DNA of 64,000 nt from SABI01 sp963677695. Its GTDB lineage: Bacteria > Spirochaetota > Spirochaetia > Sphaerochaetales > Sphaerochaetaceae. The notes beneath the pieces were generated by a model, which was not told the origin of the DNA, did no database searches, and saw nothing but the letters and a program-made list of their open reading frames with translations. Position 1 is the first letter of the stretch, and each line of letters starts with the position of its first letter. Position numbers and translations under genes: made by a program. The stretch spans positions 1,054,001 through 1,118,000 of the forward strand of contig CAXXUJ010000001.1 of the NCBI GenBank assembly GCA_963677695.2, in the 5' to 3' direction. Positions 39,795 through 48,140 of the stretch are shown here, piece after piece.

Positions 39795-40346
39795 TTAGAA
39801 TTTGATTTTTGCTGTGATACCAACCTTGCTATTGGCTTTGATTTCTTCTTCGGTCATGTCTCCGATGTTATTAAAGAATGCCTCAATATCATCCTCTACG
39901 AAGTTGATTTCTGTTCCGAGCGAGAGCCATTCCAGAATATTAAAATCAGCTCCGAGACGGATATTAAACGAGCCGGTATCTACAACTTCTGACTCTTCAT
40001 ACTCTGTAATTACTTGTGCATATCCAGGTCCTATTGCTGCATAAGGTTCAATGAGTCCGAGTGGAAGTCGTACAACGGCATCGATAAAATAATTCATCAG
40101 GTAAACGTCATACCCATATAAAGCAGAAAGGTCAAAAATGAGGGCATCTGCTGAGACTCCCAGATAGTCGCTCAGGAAAAACTCAGCTCTCACGCCTGGT
40201 ACGTAAGCATTAGAATTTCCTTCTTCCAGATCTGCCCAGCTGTAATAGTTCACGGAACCGAGTGTGAATGTGCTTGCTGCATACAAACCACTTGAAGCAA
40301 CAACCGCAATAAGAACCAACAATACAATTAAACTTTTCTTTTTCAT
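39795..40346 (-). CDS. Outer-membrane beta-barrel protein, paralogue 2
   Basis: 183 residues, signal peptide MKKKSLIVLLVLIAVVASSG with cleavage after LYA, and a barrel ending in ITAKIKF. It is a tandem paralogue of the gene at 39085 (shared blocks listed there) but diverged well beyond a recent duplication. The frame is open to 40403; the ATG at 40346 is chosen because AGGAG lies 6 bases upstream and the signal peptide starts there. It has its own terminator, so the paralogues can be regulated separately. Confidence 0.75.
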   Translation of the reverse strand: MKKKSLIVLLVLIAVVASSGLYAASTFTLGSVNYYSWADLEEGNSNAYVPGVRAEFFLSDYLGVSADALIFDLSALYGYDVYLMNYFIDAVVRLPLGLIEPYAAIGPGYAQVITEYEESEVVDTGSFNIRLGADFNILEWLSLGTEINFVEDDIEAFFNNIGDMTEEEIKANSKVGITAKIKF

Positions 40347-40647
40347 ACGCATCTCCTTTTGATATATGTGACACATCATAACTATATAACTATTATACAT
40401 CACAAAAGGTTATACAAAAAGAGATATTTTTTCCAAATGTTTGCTTATAACTTAAGACATATTGCTTTAATAGAAGAATTAATAAAATTTTTTTATGTGT
40501 GAAGAGGTGCTGATTTGCCATAGTGTAATGTGAATATGGTGCATTAAGGTGAAAAATACACTGTGTAATATGAAAACAGGGAGATGATAGAGATGAGTGA
40601 AGGGGTGTTTTTCACACAATGTGCGTAATCACCGAAAAAGATGGCGC
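40347..40647. other. AT-rich intergenic region, little recognised
   Basis: About 300 bp between the divergent barrel and CBS genes. It must hold the barrel promoter, but I see no convincing -35/-10 pair, hairpin or palindrome worth naming. Several GTG-rich stretches (ATGGTGCATTAAGGTG, GTGTAATATG) recur without clear symmetry. Confidence 0.4.
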
Positions 40648-40676
40648 TTGACTTCCGGTATGGACAGGCATAGCAT
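40648..40676 (+). promoter_or_regulatory. Sigma-70 promoter of the CBS gene
   Basis: -35 TTGACT (40648-40653), 17-bp spacer, -10 TAGCAT (40671-40676). The leader is about 38 nt and carries AGGAGG 7 bases before the ATG. Confidence 0.6.
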
Positions 40677-40720
40677 GTGATGTATACAGGACACGAAACC
40701 CAGATACAGGAGGTTGATAC

Positions 40721-41161
40721 ATGGGAAATACAGTACGTGCAATTTTGGATCAGAAAGGAAGTCAGGTAGTAACCGTAACATGCGAAGATACATTAGCTCA
40801 GGCTATTTTGAAACTTACCCAGCATAAAATCGGTGCCGTAGTCGTTGTTGACGAAGAAGGTGCACTGAAAGGAATTCTGAGTGAACGTGATGTGGTGAAA
40901 TATATGGCAGGAAAGATGGAAGTTTCCACTGCCGTCCAGGTATGCAGTATCATGACGAAGAGTGTCACCTATGTGAAACTCCACCAGAACCTTGAAGAAT
41001 GTTTCCACCTGATGACCACAGGACGATTCAGACACCTTCCCGTTTTTGACGAAGGTGAACTCAAAGGTATCATCTCTATCGGAGACGTTGTCAAAGCTGC
41101 TCTTGCAGAGCGTGATTTCCAGATTGGACAGCTAGAGTATTACATTACAAATACATTTTAG
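40721..41161 (+). CDS. CBS-domain pair protein
   Basis: 146 residues consisting of two CBS motifs (about 10-65 and 75-130): VVDEEGALKGILSERDVVKYM and LPVFDEGELKGIISIGDVVKAAL. Stand-alone Bateman modules bind AMP, ATP or similar nucleotides and regulate partners; the partner is unknown. It is 9 bp upstream of the AEC transporter, so it may be co-transcribed and sense energy state for it. Confidence 0.9.
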   Translation: MGNTVRAILDQKGSQVVTVTCEDTLAQAILKLTQHKIGAVVVVDEEGALKGILSERDVVKYMAGKMEVSTAVQVCSIMTKSVTYVKLHQNLEECFHLMTTGRFRHLPVFDEGELKGIISIGDVVKAALAERDFQIGQLEYYITNTF

Positions 41162-41170
41162 CTGTAATAT

Positions 41171-42109
41171 ATGTCACAGTTAACCAACACACTGCTACCG
41201 GTTCTGCCGGTAGTTTTGTTATTTGCATTGGGATTCTCGTTACAGAGGATCACCTTCTTTTCCGATAAGGGTGTAGAGGCAGTAAGGCGTCTTGTCTCGG
41301 ACATTGCCCTGCCTGCGCTTCTCCTCAAAGCTTTTCTCTCAGTAGATCTCAACGGAAAGTATCTCATTCTTGTAGCGGGTGTATTCGCTTCGTGTATTCT
41401 CATGGTCATGGCAGGACGGGCCATAGGGCGTCTGATCGGTATCCGCTCGCCATACTTCGCTTTTCTGATGGGCGGCTTTGAGATGGGAATGCTCGGGTAC
41501 GCACTCTTCCTTTCGATCTACGGGGATGCCCATCTGGGAAAAATCGCTCTTGTCGATCTCGGTCAGGTGATCTTCGTCTTCTTCGTTCTCATGGCTCTGT
41601 TGACAAAAGAACGCAGCGGTTCGCAGAGTGCTTCTGCTTTGATACAGAGATTTCTCACCTCCCCGGTGATCATTTCTATCCTATCGGGAATCATACTCTC
41701 TTTCATTGCTCCCCATGTTGAATCAGGTCCATTCATTTCAATGCTCTCTTCCTTTGTTGATACGATTGCTTCGCTCACCGTGCCTCTCATCGCCATCATC
41801 ATCGGGTATACCCTCAGGTTTGACAGAAAGAACATGTCTCTCGCATTGAAGACGATAGCGGTGAGGAAGGTGCTGTCGATATTCTTCTTCCTCATTCTTG
41901 ATTTCATACTCGTCCGTTCCCTCCTTGATATGAATCCGATGTACACAAAGGCTCTCATGGTTGTATTCCTTCTTCCTGCCCCCTTTGTGATTCCGATCTT
42001 CATGAAACAGGATGATAAGAAGAACATGGATTATGTATCGGCAACCCTCTCCCTTGATACGCTTATTTCCATCTTCCTGATTCTTGCCGGATCGATGATC
42101 CTCGGGTAG
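41171..42109 (+). CDS. AEC-family transporter (auxin efflux carrier type)
   Basis: 312 residues with about ten membrane helices in two halves, typical of the AEC family (malonate, malate and similar organic-acid carriers), with the LPALLLKAF and GFEMGMLGYALF segments. The substrate is unknown. The gene starts 9 bp after the CBS stop, without a clear ribosome-binding site of its own, so it probably depends on upstream translation. Confidence 0.85.
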   Translation: MSQLTNTLLPVLPVVLLFALGFSLQRITFFSDKGVEAVRRLVSDIALPALLLKAFLSVDLNGKYLILVAGVFASCILMVMAGRAIGRLIGIRSPYFAFLMGGFEMGMLGYALFLSIYGDAHLGKIALVDLGQVIFVFFVLMALLTKERSGSQSASALIQRFLTSPVIISILSGIILSFIAPHVESGPFISMLSSFVDTIASLTVPLIAIIIGYTLRFDRKNMSLALKTIAVRKVLSIFFFLILDFILVRSLLDMNPMYTKALMVVFLLPAPFVIPIFMKQDDKKNMDYVSATLSLDTLISIFLILAGSMILG

Positions 42110-42191
42110 CGGATGCTTCTGCCTCTATATGTTCATCACCTCCGTGTGATACAATCGGTTTTTGGAAACCCTGTACAGAGGAAAGATAGAA

Positions 42192-42662
42192 ATGGATAGA
42201 GAGCATATCATGCATCTTGCTGCCGCAGAAGCGGGAAGAACAATGAGAGAAAATATAGGCGGTCCCTTCGGTGCCGCTATTGTGAAGGATGGGGAGATTG
42301 TCGCGGTGGCAAGCAACAGTGTCCTCCGGGACCATGATGCTTCAGCGCACGCCGAAGTGAATGCGATACGCAAGGCAGGCGCTGCTCTTGGAACCCACGA
42401 CCTTTCTGGTTGTGAGCTCTATGCAACGGGGTACCCCTGCCCGATGTGTCTCTCTGCGATCATCTGGGCGAATATCGACACGGTCTACTACGGCTGCGAT
42501 GCAAAGGAAGCTGAGGATATCGGTTTCCGTGATGATCTCATCTACCGGTACCTCGAGAGTCAGAGAAGTGATGAGACGCTTCTGAAACTCTCGCAGGTCG
42601 GTCATGAAACCTGTAGTGCTCTTTATGAAGAATATGCTTCAGAGAAGAAACAGACTTACTGA
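42192..42662 (+). CDS. Guanine deaminase-like nucleoside/base deaminase
   Basis: 156 residues of the cytidine-deaminase fold: zinc and proton-shuttle motif HAEVNAI and PCPMC, as in TadA and GuaD. The length, FGAAIVKDG and the C-terminal DIGFRDD resemble B. subtilis guanine deaminase rather than tRNA adenosine deaminase, which would fit purine salvage together with add. The ATG at 42192 (AGAGGAAAG upstream) is preferred over TTG 42162. Its end overlaps sbcC by 7 bp, converging. Confidence 0.82.
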   Translation: MDREHIMHLAAAEAGRTMRENIGGPFGAAIVKDGEIVAVASNSVLRDHDASAHAEVNAIRKAGAALGTHDLSGCELYATGYPCPMCLSAIIWANIDTVYYGCDAKEAEDIGFRDDLIYRYLESQRSDETLLKLSQVGHETCSALYEEYASEKKQTY

Positions 42663-45600
42663 TAGGAAATCCCCGGACCGCTGAGCGTGCTCTTCCCTCC
42701 GGAAGATTTTGTGACGGAGATATAGGTTCCGATACGCTCTTTCAGTCCGTGGACATGGGAGATCAGACCGATGATCTTCCCTTCCTGAGGGAGGGTGGCA
42801 AGGGTCTGCAGTGCAGTTTCAAGGGACTGCTCATCGAGAGTTCCGAAGCCTTCATCAAGGAAGAGGGAGTCCACTCTCACGTTGCGGGAAGCCATCCGGG
42901 AGAGACCAAGTGCAAGTGCGAGGGAGATAATGAACGATTCTCCTCCCGAGACATTCTTCACCGACCGTACTTCTGATCCCTGATAGGCATCCATCACATT
43001 CACTTCCAAAGGGAGTTCCTCATCACGGATCAACAGATAACGGTCACTCATTTTTGCCAGCTGTTCGTTTGCATACCCTATCATGATCTCGAAGGTGAGT
43101 CCCTGAGCAAATGTTCTGTACTTCTTTCCGTCAGCACTGCCGATCAGCTCCGAGAGAATATTCCATCGGGAGGTGATCAGCTCCTGATTCTCTACTTCTT
43201 TTTCCTTTCCGGCGATACGCTTGCGTGCATCTTCATCGCTCTGCAGCTTTGCCAGGATAGGTATCAGCTGCTCCCTGAGTTCTTCGATCTTTTCATTGAC
43301 TGTGACAATCTGCTGCTCGAGCTCTTCTGTTCTGCTTTCACAAAGCTGCTTTTCCTCTTCGGTTTTCAGTTTCACTGCTGTTTCACCGATAACGGCGGTG
43401 ATACCTTCCTTTGCGGACCGTAGTTCCTCGTTCTTTTTCTCAAGTTTCTCCATATGCTCAGAGGGAAGAAGAGAGGCAAGGAAGTCCTCTGCATTAGAAA
43501 AACCTTTTTCCTGAAGGATTACGGTAAAGCTCTCTTCTGCTATCTCAATTTCCCTCGACAGGTCCTGTATCTCCTGATCAAGCACGCCCTTCTCACCAAG
43601 GTAGGTTGTACAGGCTTCTCTGTTCTGCTGAAGTGATTCGTTCGCTTCCTTTACTTTGAGGGCAAGAGTTTTCTGACTGTCAGTGAGAGTCTTGATCTCT
43701 ATTTCCGGGTTCTTTGTACCGTAGAGTGATGTTCTTTCGGTTACGAGGAAGGTGTGTTCATTTTCTTGTTCATGAATTGAACAAGCTTTTGTTCTGTTCG
43801 CCGTTTTCTTCTCTTCCCGTGCATCTGCCAGATGAGATATATCTCCTTCAAGACGGAGAGAGGAGGAGGTGAGAGTATTCAATTGCTCAGATTTCTGCTT
43901 CCAGAGAGAATATCGTTCTTCAAGAGCATCCATCAGCTGCCTTTCCGATTGATAGAGAACTCCGTAGGGAGCTGCAAGGTCAAAGAGAGCGGTCTGCTCC
44001 TTCTCTTTTGCTGTCAGTGTCTTTTTCTTCTGGGTCTGCTTCTCTTTCAGTGATTCCTGCTTTGTTGTCAGATCAGCATTGGTGAGTGCGAGTTTCTGTT
44101 TGTCCTCGGAGAGCTGCTTCTGCAGGTCGGTTATGATCTGTTTGCCTTTCTCCATTTCTTTTTGTACAGCTTCTCCTGCTGTGATAAGGGCTGAGAGGGA
44201 ATCGAGCTGTCGGTCGGTTTCACTGACCTCGGGAACGTTTCCTGCTGCGTAGGGGTGATCAGGCGATCCGCACAGAGGACAGGGAATTCCGTCAGAGAGT
44301 TCTTGTCTATATGCTTCAAGGTCTGCAATGCGCTGTTGGAAGGCACGGGTAGTGAGGAGGTGTTCCTTTTCTCTCACGACTTCTCTGAGAAGACGACCGT
44401 CCAGGAGACGGGATAACTCCGATTCCTTCTCTGTGATGTTCTTCTCTTTGTCTTCTATGTTCTGCTGCAGCTCTTCAATGGAAGTCTGAATTGAGCTGAC
44501 TGCCTTCTCCAGTTTCTCTATCTCTTGTTCAATGTGGGTGATTGCTTCAGAGAGTTCGTGCAGGTCGCTCTCCAGGTTCCTGATCGCTGAATGTCGATGA
44601 CGGAGTGTTTCCCTGTCTGACGCCAGATTCTCATCACCACTGTTGCTCTTCAGGTACTCTTTTACTTTGTTTAGATTCTCAAGGTGACTCTTCTGTTGCT
44701 CCTGAGCATGTATAAGGGAGGTACAGGTATTTCTCAGAGATGACTGCATGGTAAGGAGCTGTTCCCTCTCTTTTGTGAGTGACTGGTTTTTCTCTCTGAT
44801 AGACTGATCGAGTGCGTAGACCTTTTTTACTGTTTCCCTTTCCTGCTCGAGAAGCTGAGAGGTCTCGAGAGTGTCTCTGTTCAACTTTTCAAGAGCTTCC
44901 GTTAGGATGGTATTCGAACTCTCCAGGGCTGTGATCTGCTCAGCTCTCTTTTCCCGTTTTTCCTGTGAAAGAGCGAGCTTAGATTGACTGGAAAGGAGAG
45001 AGGTATGCATGTGCTGTATACCGGCAGCGGTACGGGACCTGGTAAGCTGTTTCAGGGAAGGAGAAAAGGCTTCAGTCTCTTCTTCGATCTGTTTGCTTTT
45101 TTTCCTGTGGAGAGCGAGTTCTTCTGTGAGTGAGCGTATATGCTCCTTCCATCTGAGGTGGGCAGAGAGGGTATCCCGTTCTTTTTCCTTCCCTTGTATA
45201 GCCGAAGAGGTAGCTGCTGTTTCACTTCGGAGCTGCTGTACTTGTTCATCTGATAAGAGGGAGAACCGGGAGATATCACCCTTGAGCTGCTGCAGCTTTT
45301 CCTCTTCTCCCTTTCTTCGCTCGTACACACTTTTCCCAATTGCAGAGTAGATTTCAGTACCGGTAATCTGTTCGAGGATGCGGGATTTCTCCTCACTGTC
45401 GGCCTTGAGAAAGGTATCGAACGAACCCTGGGCAAGAAGCATGCTCCGGGTGAACTGGGTGAAATCCATTCCCGTTTTGTCAACGATCACTTCTTTTACT
45501 TTCGACTTCTTGTTCTCTATGATATCACCGCTCACATAGTCGCTTATCTCATGGGCTGCTTCAGCAAGGTTCCCTTCAGGATTTTTTCGTGCCCTGTGCT

Positions 45601-45892
45601 GGTACCACGTACATCGATAGACCCCTTTCGAGCAGGAGAAGACGACTTCGGCCATACACTCTCCCGTTCCTCTGCTCATGATCTCGTTGCTGCTCTTCGT
45701 GATTTTCCCGAGACGGACAGTCTGACCGTAGAGTGCGAGGGTGAGGGCATCGAGAATCGTCGTCTTTCCCCCTCCCGTCGGTCCGGTGAGTGCGAAGATT
45801 CCGTTTGTCTCATAATCGGGGTGCTGCAGATCTATCGTCCATCTTCCGTAGAGACTGTTAAGGTTCATTCCTGACAGTTTCAATATCTTCAC
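42656..45892 (-). CDS. sbcC: Exonuclease subunit SbcC (Rad50-like)
   Basis: 1078 residues (E. coli 1048). N-terminal Walker A GPTGGGKTT, two long antiparallel coiled-coil arms (about 200-520 and 560-850) joined by the zinc hook CPLC in GIPCPLCGSPDHP, then the C-terminal signature NVSGGESFIISLALALGLS and Walker B LFLDEGFG. With SbcD it forms an ATP-dependent nuclease that opens DNA hairpins and processes breaks. GTG start with GGGAG upstream; it follows sbcD by 3 bp. Confidence 0.96.
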   Translation of the reverse strand: MKILKLSGMNLNSLYGRWTIDLQHPDYETNGIFALTGPTGGGKTTILDALTLALYGQTVRLGKITKSSNEIMSRGTGECMAEVVFSCSKGVYRCTWYQHRARKNPEGNLAEAAHEISDYVSGDIIENKKSKVKEVIVDKTGMDFTQFTRSMLLAQGSFDTFLKADSEEKSRILEQITGTEIYSAIGKSVYERRKGEEEKLQQLKGDISRFSLLSDEQVQQLRSETAATSSAIQGKEKERDTLSAHLRWKEHIRSLTEELALHRKKSKQIEEETEAFSPSLKQLTRSRTAAGIQHMHTSLLSSQSKLALSQEKREKRAEQITALESSNTILTEALEKLNRDTLETSQLLEQERETVKKVYALDQSIREKNQSLTKEREQLLTMQSSLRNTCTSLIHAQEQQKSHLENLNKVKEYLKSNSGDENLASDRETLRHRHSAIRNLESDLHELSEAITHIEQEIEKLEKAVSSIQTSIEELQQNIEDKEKNITEKESELSRLLDGRLLREVVREKEHLLTTRAFQQRIADLEAYRQELSDGIPCPLCGSPDHPYAAGNVPEVSETDRQLDSLSALITAGEAVQKEMEKGKQIITDLQKQLSEDKQKLALTNADLTTKQESLKEKQTQKKKTLTAKEKEQTALFDLAAPYGVLYQSERQLMDALEERYSLWKQKSEQLNTLTSSSLRLEGDISHLADAREEKKTANRTKACSIHEQENEHTFLVTERTSLYGTKNPEIEIKTLTDSQKTLALKVKEANESLQQNREACTTYLGEKGVLDQEIQDLSREIEIAEESFTVILQEKGFSNAEDFLASLLPSEHMEKLEKKNEELRSAKEGITAVIGETAVKLKTEEEKQLCESRTEELEQQIVTVNEKIEELREQLIPILAKLQSDEDARKRIAGKEKEVENQELITSRWNILSELIGSADGKKYRTFAQGLTFEIMIGYANEQLAKMSDRYLLIRDEELPLEVNVMDAYQGSEVRSVKNVSGGESFIISLALALGLSRMASRNVRVDSLFLDEGFGTLDEQSLETALQTLATLPQEGKIIGLISHVHGLKERIGTYISVTKSSGGKSTLSGPGISYQ

Positions 45893-45895
45893 GCG

Positions 45896-47125
45896 CTACT
45901 CCCTGTTCACATCTTCGTGTTCGATCGTATGAAGGATTTCACGGTACATGAGGGAAAGCACCTCTTTATCCTCACCATCAATCTCACGGTCAGCAAGGAG
46001 TCGGTCAAATACCTGATACTCGTCGATATCGTCAAGGCTCTCGTCAGTGAAGGTTTTCTTGAGGAGGGCGTTCCTCACTGCCGAATTCTTCAGTGAGAGG
46101 ATCTCAAGGGCAGAACCCTTCACCAGCTCCTCCAGATGCTCCCTGTGAAGAGCAGAGGGCAGAGCTGAAGTGTTCTCGACCTCCACATACACGGCGGTTC
46201 CGCCTGCCATGAGATCGTTCAGTTGAGACATGATAGCCTTATCATCCCCCGTCACTCGTACAAGGGGATGGAACAGGGGAATGGGAATCTCCCGTACCTG
46301 TTTCTCTTCTCCCTTGATCTCGAGGACGCAGACGCTTTTATTTCCGTGAGGTTCAGAAAAGCCCATGGGAAGGGGAGCGCCACTGTAGCGGATGAAGTCG
46401 CTCCCTGCCACCTTCTGTGGTGAATGAAGGTGCCCGAACGCATAATAATCAAATTCTGAAGGGAGAAAGGAGGCTGGAAGGTGGGCAAGGGAGCCTACAT
46501 AGAGATCTCTTACACCATCATTTTCTTCAACCTTCCCTCCCGCGCAGAACAGGTGCCCCATCGCAATAAGGGGAACTGGAGAAGGGAGAGTGCTCTGGAT
46601 ATCAGAACAGGCGATAGATATCCTCTCGTAATGTTCCTTGATTCCATGAATCAGCTTCTCCTGTTTATCAGAGAGGGTCTCCCCATCTTCGGCTTTTCTA
46701 ATATCTCGGTCATGAAGGAAGGGAACAGCAGCAATGAGGGCACGTACCGTGCCGTTATCATCATGAAGAGGGATGATCTCATCTTCAATCTCTTCCCCTG
46801 CTGAAGCGATCACATGGATGTTCATCGCCTTCAGGAGCGCCTTCGGTGCATCAAGAAATGTCGGAGAATCGTGGTTTCCTGCAGTGATGATGATATCACG
46901 ACAGCAGGTAGCCGATACCTGCTGAAGAAACCTGTAATAGAGTTCCTGAGCCCTGTTCGAAGCAAGGGTGGTATCGAAGATATCACCTGCAATGAGGAGG
47001 GTGTCGATCTGTTCTGTCCTGACGGTATCAAGAAGCCAGGAGAGGAATTGTTCCATCTCCTCATATCGTCGTTTTGTGAATAGTGTCGCTCCCAGATGCC
47101 AATCGGAAGTATGGAGTACTCTCAT
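45896..47125 (-). CDS. sbcD: Exonuclease subunit SbcD (Mre11-like)
   Basis: 409 residues (E. coli 400). Phosphoesterase motifs lie in order: HTSDWHLG, AGDIFDT, TAGNHDS, MGHLFCAG and FGHLHSPQ, supplying the two-manganese site. It cuts DNA ends and hairpins together with SbcC. Operon sbcDC (3-bp gap). Start ATG with AAGGA upstream. Confidence 0.96.
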   Translation of the reverse strand: MRVLHTSDWHLGATLFTKRRYEEMEQFLSWLLDTVRTEQIDTLLIAGDIFDTTLASNRAQELYYRFLQQVSATCCRDIIITAGNHDSPTFLDAPKALLKAMNIHVIASAGEEIEDEIIPLHDDNGTVRALIAAVPFLHDRDIRKAEDGETLSDKQEKLIHGIKEHYERISIACSDIQSTLPSPVPLIAMGHLFCAGGKVEENDGVRDLYVGSLAHLPASFLPSEFDYYAFGHLHSPQKVAGSDFIRYSGAPLPMGFSEPHGNKSVCVLEIKGEEKQVREIPIPLFHPLVRVTGDDKAIMSQLNDLMAGGTAVYVEVENTSALPSALHREHLEELVKGSALEILSLKNSAVRNALLKKTFTDESLDDIDEYQVFDRLLADREIDGEDKEVLSLMYREILHTIEHEDVNRE

Positions 47126-47241
47126 CTGCCTGTCCTTGTAAGTATCTTCTCATACTCTGCAGATTAAGTCGATGATTCTCAGGTGAGAATTGTATGGGAT
47201 GGCGAGCTGTTTCCGTTCACTGTCTGTTCGGTGTTTTTCTG

Positions 47242-47487
47242 TTAAGGAGCGGTGACCTCGAAGAGGTAGGAGTCAGCGCTTACTGCCGTGGTTGCTGTCT
47301 CAGCGCTGAAGTTATTGGAAGTGAGGATCGGGAGACCGTTTGAGTCGAGGCTGACAGAGGTTCTTTCAGTGATGCTGGCGTACATGGTTAATGTCTGAGT
47401 ACCGACCACTGAAGCGCTGAGAGCTGAGAAAGTGATAAGGAACAGGATGATGAGTACGAATGTTTTAAGCAGAACTGACTTTTTCAC
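47242..47487 (-). CDS. Small secreted protein of unknown function
   Basis: 81 residues: a signal peptide (KKSVLLKTFVLIILFLITFSALSA) and about 55 mature residues, Ser/Thr-rich, no cysteines. GTG start, AGGAGG 7 bases upstream, and a near-consensus promoter at 47551-47579. The in-frame sequence after the stop stays open for about 20 codons, so it could be the shortened front end of a longer secreted protein, but nothing proves that. Function unknown. Confidence 0.65.
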   Translation of the reverse strand: MKKSVLLKTFVLIILFLITFSALSASVVGTQTLTMYASITERTSVSLDSNGLPILTSNNFSAETATTAVSADSYLFEVTAP

Positions 47488-47550
47488 TTTCCAACCTCCT
47501 GGTGTATTAGAAGCGATCTACTGACCGCCGGTCTCCCTGACCACGTATTC

Positions 47551-47579
47551 AGGATACGTGAGATATATAAAACTGTCAA
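47551..47579 (-). promoter_or_regulatory. Near-consensus sigma-70 promoter of the small secreted protein gene
   Basis: Minus strand: -35 TTGACA (47574-47579, perfect), 17-bp spacer, -10 TATCCT (47551-47556). The leader is about 55 nt. Confidence 0.65.
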
Positions 47580-47599
47580 TGTGCTAAATTGTTACAATA

Positions 47600-47992
47600 C
47601 AATAGGTTATGATGTGACAGATGTAATAAATACCCACCACTTTTTAGAATAAAAAGAGGAAATAGGACACATGGGATTTTGAGCACTTTGACTGAGTTCT
47701 GACATTGAAATGTGCAAAGTAAGTGGTTTAAATGGGGAACTCTGATCAAACCTCTCCCGTGGAAGTGGTGGAAGTGACATAAGACTTCGACCACGTATAT
47801 GTTAGAAGTGGACGAAGTTTTGGACGAAGAAACAGGAAACTTTGATCAAAGTTGTATCGGAAAAAAGTTCGAAGTTTTTGAAAATATTTTTCAAATATTT
47901 ATAATATAAAGAAATGTATATTAATTTATGTATCAATTGCATGTGCAAAGTGTCGAAAAAAGAAGGCTATTTAGAAAAAACAGGGCTCACCA
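47600..47992. other. AT-rich non-coding region with palindromes
   Basis: Nearly 400 bp without a credible gene. It contains the perfect 16-bp palindrome AACTTTGATCAAAGTT (47838-47853), a related sequence AACTCTGATCAAACC near 47735, the 19-bp inverted repeat TTTGAAAATATTTTTCAAA (47877-47895), and recurring GTGCAAAGT and GAAGTTTT-type motifs. This looks like a regulator-binding or structural region, but no gene pointing out of it to the right or left needs so much control sequence. Confidence 0.4.
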
Positions 47993-47994
47993 AT

Positions 47995-48023
47995 AAAAAA
48001 AACTGTCCGATACCAGACAGTTT
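47995..48023 (-). terminator. Intrinsic terminator of tRNA-Ala
   Basis: Minus strand: AAACTGTC-TGGTATCG-GACAGTTT (48016-48023 and 48000-48007), running into eight T. It lies 10 bp after the tRNA 3' end. Confidence 0.85.
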
Positions 48024-48033
48024 CTTGCTTCGA

Positions 48034-48107
48034 TGGAGGTAAGGGGAATCGAACCCCTGACCTATAGATTGCGAACCTATCGCTCTAGCCAACTGAGCTA
48101 CACCCCC
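48034..48107 (-). tRNA. tRNA-Ala (anticodon CGC)
   Basis: A 74-nt cloverleaf on the minus strand: acceptor GGGGGTG / TACCTCC, D arm GCTC..GAGC, anticodon arm ATAGG-TTCGCAA-TCTAT, T arm AGGGG-TTCGATT-CCCCT, discriminator A. The G3:U70 pair is the alanine identity element and agrees with the CGC anticodon (codon GCG). CCA is not encoded. A terminator follows. Confidence 0.93.
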
Positions 48108-48140
48108 GCATGTAATGATACGCTACAATGGAGATGGGTG

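Noticed and set aside
47574..47590. A degenerate -24/-12-like sequence (TAGCACATTGACAGTT on the minus strand) upstream of the small secreted protein.
   Set aside because: Both invariant pairs are broken (AG and GT instead of GG and GC), and the same bases form a perfect -35 TTGACA with a good -10 at 17 bp.
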